A stretch of 64,000 nt of DNA from Flavobacterium sp. (GCF_035195345.1 NZ_CP136574.1:1417871-1481870), one strand, 5' to 3'. Counted from the stretch's first letter, positions 50,553 to 60,600 are shown. The notes: generated from the letters alone by a model not told the origin. Translations and numbers: made by a program.

Positions 50553-51479
50553 ATGATTTCAATTCCTCACAAAGCTAAGCAATTCCTTGTTTTTACCATC
50601 AAACTTTTGATTGTAATTGGTGCGTTTTATTTTATTTATGACCAAATTGCAGGAAATTCAAAGTTAGAATGGAGTAAATTTAAGACTTTAGTTTTGGAAA
50701 AAACTTCTGTCTTAACCATTATTTTCATTTTATTATTTAGTGTTGCCAATCGTTATTTTGAAATTTTAAAATGGCAGAATTTGGTTGCTTTTATCAAACC
50801 TATTTCGGTTGGTGAAGCGAGTAAACAAGTTTTAGGCGCTTTAACAGCTGGAATTTTCACACCAAATGGTTTAGGCGAATATGCAGGAAAAGCGATGTTT
50901 TTCAAAAAAGAGCAAACTAAAAAAGTGGTGTTTTTAAACCTGATTTGCAATGGAATTCAAATGATATTGACGATTATTTTCGGAACTATTGGATTGATTT
51001 TAATTGGATATTGGAAATGGGCTTTAGCGATTATTGGAATTGCTGTTGTTTTATTTTTTGCTTCAATTCTCTCTAAAAACATCACCATAAAAGGTTATTC
51101 GATTCAAAAATTATTGCATAAAATTAACGAAATTCCAAAAAAGATTCACCAAAAAAATATTGTCCTTGGCGTTTGTCGTTACTTGGTTTTTTCGCATCAA
51201 TATTATGTTTTGTTTTTGGTTTTTGATGTAGATTTACCTTATCTGACTTTGATTAGTTCAATTGCTGCTGTTTACTTTTTAGCTTCTTCGTTACCAAGTT
51301 TCCAATTTTTAGATTTTGCGGTTAAAGGAAGTGTGGCGATGTTTTTCTTTGGAAAATATGGTGTTAACGAATGGATTGTGATTTTCATTAGTACCTTAAT
51401 GTGGTTTTTAAACGTAGTTTTACCTGTGGTGATTGGCAGTTATTATGTGATGCGATTTAAGTTGAATACTTCAAAATAG
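50553..51479 (+). CDS. Lysylphosphatidylglycerol synthase transmembrane-family protein (UPF0104)
   Basis: 308 aa with about eight transmembrane helices. PNGLGEYAGKAMFFKKEQTKK (the G-x-G-E-x-x-x-R/K loop) is typical of the LPG_synthase_TM family, whose flippase domain moves aminoacylated or glycosylated lipids. It lacks the C-terminal transferase domain, so it is the flippase-like part only. The glycosyltransferase gene follows after 9 bp and is probably its partner. Confidence 0.85.
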   Translation: MISIPHKAKQFLVFTIKLLIVIGAFYFIYDQIAGNSKLEWSKFKTLVLEKTSVLTIIFILLFSVANRYFEILKWQNLVAFIKPISVGEASKQVLGALTAGIFTPNGLGEYAGKAMFFKKEQTKKVVFLNLICNGIQMILTIIFGTIGLILIGYWKWALAIIGIAVVLFFASILSKNITIKGYSIQKLLHKINEIPKKIHQKNIVLGVCRYLVFSHQYYVLFLVFDVDLPYLTLISSIAAVYFLASSLPSFQFLDFAVKGSVAMFFFGKYGVNEWIVIFISTLMWFLNVVLPVVIGSYYVMRFKLNTSK

Positions 51480-51488
51480 TTTATTCGT

Positions 51489-52592
51489 ATGTTGGAATTA
51501 ATTCTCGGAACCGTTTTTCTCATTTACCTCTTGTTCATCGGGCAACTGATTTATGGATTTAACCGAATGAAACGCTTTTCAAAAACAGAATTCACTCCAA
51601 AAACCTCTTTTACCATTGTAGTTCCTTTCCGTAATGAAAAAGAGAATCTTCCTAATTTATTACATTCGATTTCATTGTTACATTATCCGAAGGAATTAGT
51701 GGAAGTGATTTTGGTGGATGATGATTCTGATGATGAATTTAGAATTCAGAATTTAGAATTTAGAATTCAAATGGTAAAGAATATTCGTAAATCTAATTCA
51801 CCCAAGAAAGATGCGATTGAGACTGCGATTGAAATTGCTAAAAATGATTGGATTATTACTACCGATGCGGATTGTTTGGTTCAGAAAGATTGGTTGACGA
51901 TTTACGACCAATATATTCAGGAAAATGAAGTTGAAATGGTAGCTTCTGGCGTTTGTTATGTTACAAAAAAAGACTTTTTATCCGCTTTTCAGAATTTAGA
52001 TTTCTTGAGTTTACAAGGCGCTACGATTGGAAGCTTTGGAATCAACCAACCTTTTATGTGCAATGGTGCTAATTTAGCTTATTCCAAACAATTTTTCAAG
52101 GAATTAAACGGTTTTCAAGGAAATGAAAACATAGCCAGCGGAGACGATGTTTTTTTATTGCAAAAAGCGGTTTCAGGTGCTCCAGAGCAAGTTGGGTTTT
52201 TATTGGCTAAAGAAAGTATTGTCGCTACAAAGCCTGTTGCAACTTGGTCTGAATTGTTTCAACAACGGGTTCGCTGGGCCTCGAAAAGTACGGGTTACTC
52301 TTCTCTTTATGGAAAATTGTTAGCACTTGTTGTTTTTGGTGGAAATTTGGGTTGGATAGTAAGTTTTTTACTTTGGTTAATTGGATTTTTAGACCAAAAT
52401 ATTTTCATGCTTTTTGTTGCTTTGAAATTCCTAATCGATTTTATTTTGCTCTATAAAACCGCTAATTTCTTCGAATCGAAATTACAATATGTGTTGGCGA
52501 GTAGTTTGTTGTATCCGTTTTTTAGTGTTTCGGTGGCGGTGTATTCGTTGTTTGGGAAATATAGTTGGAAAGGGAGAAACTTTAAAAAATAA
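51489..52592 (+). CDS. Membrane glycosyltransferase family 2
   Basis: 367 aa. An N-terminal helix precedes the GT-A domain: TSFTIVVPFRNEKENLPNLL, EVILVDDDSDDE, TDADCLVQKDW (DxD), GDDVFLLQKA, and QQRVRWASKS (the Q-x-x-R-W acceptor motif of processive GT2). Two helices at the C-terminus anchor it. Residues 83-94 (EFRIQNLEFRIQ) are encoded by a GAATTTAGAATTCAGAATT-type repeat inserted in the variable loop after the DDD motif. It follows the LPG-synthase-like gene by 9 bp. Confidence 0.9.
   Translation: MLELILGTVFLIYLLFIGQLIYGFNRMKRFSKTEFTPKTSFTIVVPFRNEKENLPNLLHSISLLHYPKELVEVILVDDDSDDEFRIQNLEFRIQMVKNIRKSNSPKKDAIETAIEIAKNDWIITTDADCLVQKDWLTIYDQYIQENEVEMVASGVCYVTKKDFLSAFQNLDFLSLQGATIGSFGINQPFMCNGANLAYSKQFFKELNGFQGNENIASGDDVFLLQKAVSGAPEQVGFLLAKESIVATKPVATWSELFQQRVRWASKSTGYSSLYGKLLALVVFGGNLGWIVSFLLWLIGFLDQNIFMLFVALKFLIDFILLYKTANFFESKLQYVLASSLLYPFFSVSVAVYSLFGKYSWKGRNFKK
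51735..51768. repeat. GAATTTAGAATTC word repeat inside the GT2 gene
   Basis: GAATTTAGAATTCAGAATTT followed by AGAATTTAGAATTC, a 34-base run of a known intergenic word, in frame, encoding residues 83-94. Confidence 0.7.
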
Positions 52593-52599
52593 TTAGCTC

Positions 52600-52720
52600 G
52601 AAAAGACGATTTATTTGGAACGCTGATGACACAGATAAAACAGATTTTTACAGATTATTTAACCGCAAACTTGTCATGCTGAAAGCATCTCTTTCATGTT
52701 CAAAATTAAATTTTTGAATT
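52600..52720. repeat. Two intergenic repeat modules
   Basis: The first is of the ACGCTGATGACACAGAT type with AACAGATTTTTACAGATT units (about 52618-52662). The second is TTGTCATGCTGAAAGCATCTC-like (about 52672-52693, written in parts). Both words recur between genes in Flavobacteriaceae. No gene in this 167-bp gap. Confidence 0.5.
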
Positions 52721-52759
52721 TGATTTTTAGCTTGTAATTGTACTTGATTTTATCCTTGA

Positions 52760-53245
52760 TTATTTCTCCATTTTGATAATTACTGGAAGTACAAATTGTG
52801 TTTTTACTTTTACGCCTCTTTTTATTGCAGGCTCTACTTTTGGAAAATCGGATAATCTTGACATTAAAATGCTATCGATTTTGGTTTTATCTGCTAAAGC
52901 AATACTGTCGTTAGTATATTGTGTTTCAAATTGTAAACTAGAATCAGTATTTATAGTAATTTTTACGTTGATGGTATCGATTTTTGGATATTCAATTCGT
53001 AATGTATCAATACCTATTCTTTCCTGAATAGTTTGTGCCATATAATCAAAGAAACATTGTTTTTTTATTGCTGCATCTATAATGGTATCGCATTGCAAAA
53101 CCGATGGAAATTCATCCACTTCGTCCCAATTGATTTTTTTAAGTTCTTGCTTTAATAATTCCTTCTCATCTGGTACTTGTTTTTCAAAGTATTGGCAAGA
53201 TTGAATAGCTAAAAGCAAAAAAAGTAGTTGAATTGTTTTTTTCAT
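52760..53245 (-). CDS. Lipoprotein with TonB C-terminal-like domain
   Basis: 161 aa. A lipobox Cys is present (LLFLLLAIQSCQYF). The C-terminal half (VKITINTDSSLQFETQY ... LSDFPKVEPAIKRGVKVKTQF ... VIIKMEK) follows the pattern of the TonB C-terminal domain, with the loop Lys/Arg-G-V-K. It lies 1 bp after the TonB-domain protein upstream and is its likely partner or paralogue. Role in envelope energy transduction is inferred. Confidence 0.65.
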   Translation of the reverse strand: MKKTIQLLFLLLAIQSCQYFEKQVPDEKELLKQELKKINWDEVDEFPSVLQCDTIIDAAIKKQCFFDYMAQTIQERIGIDTLRIEYPKIDTINVKITINTDSSLQFETQYTNDSIALADKTKIDSILMSRLSDFPKVEPAIKRGVKVKTQFVLPVIIKMEK

Positions 53246-53246
53246 A

Positions 53247-53873
53247 TTATTCTTCCATCTGAAACATTACAGGGATTGCATAAGAAATAGTAACTGGTTT
53301 TCCATCACAATTAGCAGGAATGGCTTTTGGCAACGATTTAATAATGCGAACAGCCTCTTCTTCTAAAATTAGACCATTTTTTGGACCTATGACATCTTTA
53401 ATTTGTGGGTTCCCTTCTTTATCAATTAGAAAATAAACCATCACTCTTCCTTGTAATTCGTGATCCATTGCAAATTCTGGATATCTAAATTTTTTATAAA
53501 TATGCTTTCTTATGTAATCATTAAATGATACTTGTTCTTCAAGTCCTGTAGTCAGATTTTTTACTTTATAGAATGGTAATTCTTGAGAAGTACATTTTGT
53601 AAAACCTAAATCATCTTCTTTTACAACTGTAGTTGTAATTTTAGATTTCTCAATAGAATCGGCTTGTTTTTTTTGTTGTTTGGCAATTTTACTTTCCTGA
53701 ACACGAACCAAATAAGCATCCCACTCTATTTTTTTTTGCTCATCTGATTCTTTTTTAAGCCTTGCCAATTCTTTCAAACGATCTTGGGTTGACAAATTTT
53801 TGTCTTGAGCAACAGCCGTGTTAACCACTAAAAAAGAAATAAAAAGTAAAAAAACAAATCTCATAGCAATCAA
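53247..53873 (-). CDS. Secreted energy-transducer TonB-domain protein
   Basis: 208 aa with signal peptide (MRFVFLLFISFLVVNTAVAQ, using the second Met). A charged coiled linker (about 25-95) is followed by the TonB C-terminal domain FRYPEFAMDHELQGRVMVYF ... IDKEGNPQIKDVIGPKN ... EEEAVRIIKSLP. It lacks the N-terminal membrane anchor of true TonB, so it works in the periplasm or outer membrane. Pairs with the lipoprotein that follows. Confidence 0.8.
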   Translation of the reverse strand: MIAMRFVFLLFISFLVVNTAVAQDKNLSTQDRLKELARLKKESDEQKKIEWDAYLVRVQESKIAKQQKKQADSIEKSKITTTVVKEDDLGFTKCTSQELPFYKVKNLTTGLEEQVSFNDYIRKHIYKKFRYPEFAMDHELQGRVMVYFLIDKEGNPQIKDVIGPKNGLILEEEAVRIIKSLPKAIPANCDGKPVTISYAIPVMFQMEE

Positions 53874-53929
53874 TTAAGTAAAATGTATGAAACAAAGTTA
53901 TAAATTTGTTAGACAATAACTAAAATCTT

Positions 53930-54427
53930 ATGGAATACTTTTTACTGATTTTGGGTTTACTTTTGATGCTAGTGGGAATTATTGGCAGTTTTTTACCTGC
54001 TTTACCAGGACCGCCTATTAGTTGGGTTGGGATTTTATTGCTTTATTTTTGTCCTAGAATGGAAACTAATTATTGGTTGCTAGGCATTACATTAGTAATT
54101 GCGATAGTAATTGGCGTATTAGATTATGTGATTCCAGCAAAAGGCACTAAGTATTTTGGCGGAAGTAAATACGGAATTTGGGGAACGAATATAGGTTTGG
54201 TTATTGGCTTATTCTTTCCTCCTTATGGATTTTTAATTGGTCCTTTTTTATGCGCTTTAATAGGAGAACTTATTTACAACTCTAATGAAGGAAAACGAGC
54301 TTTTAAAGCAGCTTTAGGTTCGCTTTTAGGCTTCTTAGCCGGGACTTTTATAAAGCTTTTGGTTAGCTTATTATTTTTAGGTGTATTTTTTGTTGTGGTT
54401 TGGCAAAATAGAGGGGTTTGGTTTTGA
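53930..54427 (+). CDS. DUF456 membrane protein
   Basis: 165 aa with four to five helices and the DUF456 signature LPALPGPPISWVGILLLYF and later YGIWGTNIGLVIGLFFPPYG ... GPFLCALIGELI. It is a small inner-membrane protein with Gly-rich tight helices. No function is known. It is divergent from the TonB pair and convergent to the ndh-like gene. Confidence 0.93.
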   Translation: MEYFLLILGLLLMLVGIIGSFLPALPGPPISWVGILLLYFCPRMETNYWLLGITLVIAIVIGVLDYVIPAKGTKYFGGSKYGIWGTNIGLVIGLFFPPYGFLIGPFLCALIGELIYNSNEGKRAFKAALGSLLGFLAGTFIKLLVSLLFLGVFFVVVWQNRGVWF

Positions 54428-54436
54428 TAATACCCT

Positions 54437-54486
54437 AAAAATCAAAAAGCCTTGCATAAATGTAAAGCTTTTCTTGGTTTAACTAC
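54437..54486 (-). terminator. Terminator of the NDH-2 gene (copy A of a repeat)
   Basis: Hairpin AAGCnTTGCAT / ATGTAAnGCTT with one mismatch pair; on the minus strand a T-run follows. Nearly identical to 55864-55914. Confidence 0.75.
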
Positions 54487-54492
54487 CTCCCT

Positions 54493-55761
54493 TTAAACGG
54501 TATCTTTTGGTCTAACAATAATTCGTAGTGATTGATCTTTTGTAAAATAAGCAATTGCCCAATTGTATAATGTTTTTAATCTATTACGATAATTTACAAG
54601 CGACATAATATGCACAAACAACCACATCATCCAAGCAAAAAAACCATTAAAATGTGTATTACCTGGAATATCAGCTACTGCTTTAGCTCTTCCAATGATT
54701 GCCATTGAGCCTTTGTCTTTGTAGTGAAAGGTTTGTAACAATTTATTTAATTGTAGGTTATTTAAATTATGAGCTAGATTTTTACCTTGTTGAATAGCAA
54801 CTTGAGCAACTTGTGGATGTCCATGTGGAAATTTTATATCGGTATTCTCCATAATACATGTGTCCCCAATAGCATAAATATTGTCGGTTCCTTTTATTTT
54901 ATTAAATTCATCTACAATAAGTCTTTTTGCTCTACCATAACATTCTTTTGGTATTCCTTCAAAAATCATTGCAGAAACACCTGCAGCCCAAATAAGATTT
55001 TTAGTTTTTATATATGTTCCGTCTTTAAATGTTACTACATTTCCGTCATAATCCACAACTTGCATGTTTAACTTTACTTCAACACCTAATTGTTTCAAAG
55101 ACTCTAAAGTATATTTTTGTGATTTCTCACTCATTGGAGCTAACAGCCTATCTCCACCATCTACTAGATAAATTTCTGTCTTTCTGAAATGACTCAATTC
55201 GGGATACTCATTCCTAATAATAGTTTTACTCATTTCAGCAAACATTCCCGAAACCTCAACTCCAGTAGGTCCACCACCTGCTACAACCATAGTTAACAAT
55301 CGTTTTTTTTCGGCTTTATTTTTTGTAACAGTAGCTTTTTCTATTCGTTGCAATAAAATATTTCTCATATTTAAAGCATCGTCAAGTGTTTTCATGGGAA
55401 TGGCATTTTTCTTTACATTTTCCATTCCAAAGTAATTACTTTCTGTACCTGTGGCAAAAACTAAGTAATCGTAAGCAAGTTCTCTATTACTTAACTTTAT
55501 TTTATTTTCAGATGGAAGTACTTCAGAAAATTCTCCAAGCCAAAAACGGATGTTTTTATTTTCTTTTAATAATTTACGAAAAGGATAACTAATTGATGAT
55601 GGTTCTAAAAAACCTGTTGCAACTTGATAAATTAGAGGTGGAAAAAAATGATAATTATTTTTATCCACTAATGTAATGGTGAAGTATTTGTTGTTAGCTA
55701 ATGAATTTGCAAGGTTTATTCCTGCAAATCCGCCTCCAATAATCACAATATGTTTTTTCAT
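54493..55761 (-). CDS. ndh: Type II NADH:quinone oxidoreductase (NDH-2)
   Basis: 422 aa. The FAD-binding N-terminus KKHIVIIGGGFAGINLANSL and the NADH-binding motif VVAGGGPTGVEVSGMFAEM are as in NDH-2. ATGTESNYFGM and YAIGDTCI mark the flavin contacts. The C-terminal segment (FNGFFAWMMWLFVHIMSLVNYRNRL) provides the membrane anchor. It passes electrons from NADH to the quinone pool without pumping protons. Single gene, ended by terminator copy A. Confidence 0.93.
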   Translation of the reverse strand: MKKHIVIIGGGFAGINLANSLANNKYFTITLVDKNNYHFFPPLIYQVATGFLEPSSISYPFRKLLKENKNIRFWLGEFSEVLPSENKIKLSNRELAYDYLVFATGTESNYFGMENVKKNAIPMKTLDDALNMRNILLQRIEKATVTKNKAEKKRLLTMVVAGGGPTGVEVSGMFAEMSKTIIRNEYPELSHFRKTEIYLVDGGDRLLAPMSEKSQKYTLESLKQLGVEVKLNMQVVDYDGNVVTFKDGTYIKTKNLIWAAGVSAMIFEGIPKECYGRAKRLIVDEFNKIKGTDNIYAIGDTCIMENTDIKFPHGHPQVAQVAIQQGKNLAHNLNNLQLNKLLQTFHYKDKGSMAIIGRAKAVADIPGNTHFNGFFAWMMWLFVHIMSLVNYRNRLKTLYNWAIAYFTKDQSLRIIVRPKDTV

Positions 55762-55863
55762 TTTTCAAACACTTTAAGCCTCTTAATACGCTTTTAATAT
55801 TGTAAAATTACTATATATATATTTTGATTGAGACAAAGAAAAGTTAAAAAAATAAAAAGTTTT

Positions 55864-55914
55864 AAAATCAAAAAAGCCTTGCATAAATGCAAAGCTTTTC
55901 ATTGGTCTAACTAC
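55864..55914 (-). terminator. Second terminator after tRNA-Asp (copy B of a repeat)
   Basis: AAAGCnTTGCAT / ATGCAAnGCTTT hairpin; on the minus strand followed by TTTTTTGATTTT. Near-copy of 54437-54486 including the flanks. Confidence 0.7.
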
Positions 55915-55972
55915 TAAACCTTGTGGTACTTTCGTACCTAAACAACACAACTATTTTAAATATTGTAAGAGG

Positions 55973-56004
55973 GCAAAAAAGCCTTTCTCTTAAGAAAGGC
56001 TTCC
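55973..56004 (-). terminator. Rho-independent terminator of tRNA-Asp
   Basis: AAGCCTTTCT (55979-55988) / AGAAAGGCTT (55993-56002); on the minus strand a run of six Ts follows. It begins 8 bases after the tRNA 3' end. Confidence 0.9.
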
Positions 56005-56011
56005 TCTTTAC

Positions 56012-56088
56012 TGGCGGTCTGGACGGGACTCGAACCCGCGACCCCATGCGTGACAGGCATGTATTCTAACCAACTGAACTACCAAACC
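56012..56088 (-). tRNA. tRNA-Asp (anticodon GTC)
   Basis: 77 bases including an encoded CCA. The acceptor arms GGTTTGG / CCAGACC pair with one G-U. The D arm (GTTCAGTTGGTTAGAAT), the anticodon loop CTGTCAC with GTC, and the T arm GGGTTCGAGTCCC are standard. Its promoter lies just upstream and a terminator just downstream, so it is transcribed alone. Confidence 0.97.
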
Positions 56089-56106
56089 AGTGCTTGATTG
56101 CGAGTG

Positions 56107-56137
56107 CAAATATACTACGCTTTTTCATTCCTGCAAA
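56107..56137 (-). promoter_or_regulatory. Promoter of tRNA-Asp
   Basis: On the minus strand TTTG (56137-56134) and TATATTTG (56114-56107), 19 bases apart, the same spacing as for rplM. Confidence 0.8.
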
Positions 56138-56173
56138 TATTTTTACGAAAAAAATAAACTTTTTTCAGTGTTT

Positions 56174-57112
56174 TTAGCCAAACTTTTGTTTTTCAACCAA
56201 ATAGGTTAGTAAAATTTTTTCAAAATTTTCATCTACAGAAACCGGCACATAACGTATTTGATACTGCATACACGTTGCCTCTACCGTTTTAAAATAATCT
56301 TGTACTCTTTTTTGATACAATTCTTGAGTATTTTCTGCAAATAAATTGATTTCTTCTCCTGTTTCTACATCAATAAATTTACGAGGTGTATTATCAAAAT
56401 TAAAATTTAATTCTGTTTTTTTATCATACACATGAAAAACCACCACCTTGTGTTTGTTATGTTTTAAATGTTGTAAAGCTTTGAAAATTTTTTCATTGTT
56501 TTCTTCGGAACCTTCAGAATGAAACATATCAGTAAACAAAATCACCATAGAACGGCGGTGAATATTTTCTGCAATTTGATGCAAAAAAGTTACGGTATCC
56601 GTTTTTCTAGTAGTTTTATTTTGCGATAAAACTTCTTCCAGCTTGCTTAAAATCATACGATGATGACGATCACTCCCTTTCTCAGGTGAATAATATTCAT
56701 AGATATCCGAATAAACACTCAATCCAACTGCATCGCGCTGCTTTTTAAGTAAATTCATCAAAACCGCAGAAGCCAACACCGAAAAACCAATTTTATTCTC
56801 ATAAAATAGCTGATTCTCTTTTAATTTTGGATAATGCATCGAAGACGAATTATCGATTATCAAATGACAACGCAAATTGGTTTCTTCTTCGTAGCGCTTG
56901 GTATATAATCTATCCGTTTTAGCGTATAATTTCCAATCGATATGTTTTGTGCTTTCACCTGGATTATAGATTTTATGTTCAGCAAACTCAGCTGAAAATC
57001 CATGAAAAGGGGATTTGTGCATACCCGAAATAAATCCTTCGACAATTTGGTTAGCCAAAAGTTCCAAGTGCTCAAAACTGGATATTTTTTCTACTTGAGA
57101 TTCTAGATTCAT
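56174..57112 (-). CDS. DUF58 domain protein (MoxR-associated, vWA-like)
   Basis: 312 aa. The DUF58 signature YNPGESTKHIDWKLYAKTDR and LIIDNSSSMHYP (DxSxS-like MIDAS) occur in order, followed by SVLASAVLMNLLKKQRDAVG and VILFTDM-like VILFTDMFHSEGS. These proteins are the usual partners of MoxR AAA+ ATPases in large protein complexes of the envelope. No moxR gene lies in the window side shown here, and trxA is next in line on the same strand (122 bp upstream). Confidence 0.9.
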   Translation of the reverse strand: MNLESQVEKISSFEHLELLANQIVEGFISGMHKSPFHGFSAEFAEHKIYNPGESTKHIDWKLYAKTDRLYTKRYEEETNLRCHLIIDNSSSMHYPKLKENQLFYENKIGFSVLASAVLMNLLKKQRDAVGLSVYSDIYEYYSPEKGSDRHHRMILSKLEEVLSQNKTTRKTDTVTFLHQIAENIHRRSMVILFTDMFHSEGSEENNEKIFKALQHLKHNKHKVVVFHVYDKKTELNFNFDNTPRKFIDVETGEEINLFAENTQELYQKRVQDYFKTVEATCMQYQIRYVPVSVDENFEKILLTYLVEKQKFG

Positions 57113-57182
57113 ATCGTAAAGATAGAAAAAGATTTTTTATTTTTGGAAAAAGGTTTTGTGAGAAAGTTTTAAGAAAATAATT

Positions 57183-57214
57183 AAAAAAAGGCTCAACTTT
57201 CGTTGAACCTTTTA
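57183..57214 (-). terminator. Rho-independent terminator of trxA
   Basis: AAGGCTCAAC (57188-57197) / GTTGAACCTT (57202-57211), loop TTTC, one mismatch; on the minus strand a T-run follows. Confidence 0.88.
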
Positions 57215-57233
57215 TTTATCTATTTTCTATTGA

Positions 57234-57551
57234 TTATAGTAATGCGTCAATTGCATCAGTATAGGTTTTCTTAGGAGCTACACCCACTTGTCTTCCTACT
57301 ACTTCTCCATTCTGGAAAATCAATACTGTTGGAATGTTTCTAACACCGTATTTTGCAGCAAATTCCTGATTGGCATCTACGTCCACTTTTCCTACTACTG
57401 CTTTTCCTTCATACTCACTGTGAATTTCGTCGATAACTGGCCCAACCATTCTACATGGTCCACACCAAGCTGCCCAAAAATCTACTACTACTGGTTTGTC
57501 TGATTTTAATACTACCTCATCAAAAGTAGCATCTGTTATTGCTAATGCCAT
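57234..57551 (-). CDS. trxA: Thioredoxin
   Basis: 105 aa. Active site WAAWCGPCRMVGPVIDEI, the cis-Pro region NIPTVLIFQNGEVV and the full thioredoxin length are all present. It reduces protein disulfides in the cytosol. It has its own terminator (57183-57214) and a -7 element TAAATTTG on the minus strand (57593-57586). Confidence 0.98.
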   Translation of the reverse strand: MALAITDATFDEVVLKSDKPVVVDFWAAWCGPCRMVGPVIDEIHSEYEGKAVVGKVDVDANQEFAAKYGVRNIPTVLIFQNGEVVGRQVGVAPKKTYTDAIDALL

Positions 57552-57585
57552 ATTTTTCTTTTTAGTTTTATACTTATTTGAATTG

Positions 57586-57593
57586 CAAATTTA
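57586..57593 (-). promoter_or_regulatory. -7 promoter element of trxA
   Basis: TAAATTTG on the minus strand, 34 bases before the trxA ATG. Confidence 0.55.
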
Positions 57594-57663
57594 GGAATTA
57601 ATTACGAATGAAAGTATGTTTTAAAATTACTTTTGATTATACTCTCATTTGAAGAATTTATAC

Positions 57664-60600
57664 TTAATTCAATTTAAAATTAACCTGCAAACGTTCCAAT
57701 TCTTGAAGCAGTTCTGAGGAAATTTTTACTTTCAATTTTCTACTAGGCATTGAAAGTTTTGTTTTGACGATAATTTCTTCCTTTTCTACTGGAACTTCTA
57801 TCTCCATTTCTGCTACTTCACCCGACTCATTCACAATATCTTCTTCTATATCAAGCGGAGCAACAACTGGAATTTCTTCCAAGGCTTTTTTAATTCGATC
57901 CAATTCCATTACTTCAAATGTCACCGAATTATCTCCTTTGTTTTCAGAAAATATTTGATTTAATTCTGTAATTACATGCTCTTTAACCTCATTTATTGGA
58001 AACATTAAAATCAATTTCTTGGCAAACGTTGGCAACACATCGGCTAACATTTTAGCATCTAAAAACTGAATTCTCGGATCTGATTTTTTGCCTGTTTCGC
58101 GATTTACCCAGCCTTCTTTGACATTAATTTTGAAATACACAAACTGATTTTGCAACAAGAAATGTCTGTATTTTAAATATTCTTCATCAAAAATTCGAAA
58201 CTCATAACTTTCATCATAGCCTTCAAGAACAAAAGTTGCCCAACCCTTTCCGTTTTTTGCAGTTCGATGTTGCACATTGGTTACAATTCCTCCAAAAGAA
58301 AGATTTTTACCCAAATGTTGTTCCAAATTTTTGAGCGATTCTAATTTAGTAGAACAGAAATATTTCATTTCAAACTTATAATCATCTAATGGATGACCTG
58401 AAATATAAATTCCAACGACTTCTTTTTCTTTGGCTAATTTTTCCATTGTACTCCATTCATCACACGGTGGTACTTGTGGTTCAGCAATTTGAACTTCTGA
58501 AGCATCACCAAACAAACTTACTTGTGATGAGTTTTCGTTTTCTTGAAATTTCGAACCATAACGAATTGCTTTTTCTAAAAACGTAATTCCGTCTCCATCA
58601 TGATGAAAATATTGAGCGCGATGTGTTTCTGTAAAACCATCAAAACCACCCGCTAAAGCTAAACTTTCAAAAGCTTTTTTATTAGCAGCTCTTAAATCAA
58701 TTTTTTTAGCTAAATCAAATATCGATTTATAGGGAGCCTCTTTTCTATTTTGAACAATAGTATCTACTGCATTTGCCCCAACCCCTTTAACAGCTCCTAT
58801 TCCAAAACGAACCGCATAATTTTCATTTACCGTAAATTTATAGTACGATTCATTTACATCTGGACCCAAAACAGCCAATCCCATACGTTTACATTCTTCC
58901 ATAAAGAACGAAACTTGTTTGATATCGTTCATGTTATTGGATAGCACCGCCGCCATATATTCAGCAGGATAATGTGCTTTCAAATAAGCCGTTTGATACG
59001 CAATCCAAGCATAGCAAGTAGAGTGCGATTTATTGAACGCATAACTTGCAAACGCTTCCCAGTCTTTCCAAATTTTCTCTAAAATAACTGGATCGTGTCC
59101 TTTTTCTGCTGCTTGGTTTATGAATTGAGGTTTCATTTTGTTCAAAACGTCAATTTGTTTTTTACCCATCGCTTTACGCAAAACGTCGGCATCACCTTTT
59201 GAAAATCCCGCTAATTTTTGCGACAAAAGCATAACCTGTTCTTGATAAACGGTAATTCCATAGGTTTCAGCTAAATATTCTTCGCACGCATCTAAATCGT
59301 ATTTGATTTCTTCTTCACCATTTTTTCTTCGAACGAAAGAAGGAATATACTCCAATGGTCCCGGACGATATAAGGCATTCATGGCAATTAAATCGGCAAA
59401 AACAGTTGGTTTTAAATCCTTCATGTATTTTTGCATTCCAGGCGATTCGTATTGGAAAACCCCAACCGTTTCACCTCTTTGGAATAACTCATATGTTTTT
59501 TGGTCGTCAATTGGAAAATTATCCGGATCTAAGTCGATTCCTAAACGATATTTTACCAATTTAACGGTGTCTTTAATTAAGGTTAGGGTTTTTAATCCCA
59601 AGAAGTCCATTTTCAACAAACCGGCACTTTCCGCTACCGAGTTGTCAAATTGCGTTACATATAAATCGGAATCTTTTGCTGTAGTAACTGGTACGAAATT
59701 GGTAATATCGCTAGGCGTAATAATTACACCACAAGCGTGAATTCCGGTGTTTCGCATAGAACCTTCTAATACTTTTGCTTGCTGAATGGTTTCGCCTGCT
59801 AAATCTTCTGAGTTGGCAATCCCAATTAATTCTTTAACTCTGTCAAATTCTTCCGAACGCAAAGCTTTTTTAACTTCCCCTTCTTCTTCGGCTAAAAATC
59901 GGGCTAAATTCCATTTAGAAGGCATCATTCCTGGAATCAATTTGGCAATTCTATCAGCTTCAAAAAGCGGTAAATCTAACACCCGAGCAGTGTCTCGAAT
60001 AGCTGATTTTGTTGCCATTTTACCATACGTAATGATTTGGGCTACTTGATTTTTTCCATATTTATCAATAACATATTGCATTACTCTTCCACGACCTTCG
60101 TCATCAAAATCGATATCAATATCGGGCATGGAAACACGGTCAGGATTTAAGAAACGCTCAAAAAGCAAATCGTACTTAATTGGATCGATATTCGTAATTC
60201 CTAAACAATACGCAACAGCAGAACCCGCCGCAGAACCACGACCTGGCCCAACAGAGACATCCATTTTTCTAGCTTCCGCAATGAAATCTTGTACAATTAA
60301 AAAATAACCTGGATAACCCGAATTAGAAATTGTGAGCAATTCAAAATCTATACGTTCTTTGATGTCATCGGTTAATTCTGGATAGCGTTTTTCAGCCCCT
60401 AAATAGGTTAAATGTCTTAAATAATTATTTTCACCTCGCACACCACCATCTTCGGCATCTTCAGGAACTTCAAACTCATCAGGAATTTTAAATTTTGGTA
60501 GTAATACATCTCTATATAAAGAATACGCTTCAACTTTATCGATGATTTCCTGAATATTGATAATCGCATCAGGTAAATCCACAAAAAGTTGCTTCATTTC

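Noticed and set aside
55918..55940. A second tRNA or structured RNA near GGTAC-TTTC-GTACC
   Set aside because: Only a 5-bp hairpin; no acceptor, D or T arm could be drawn.
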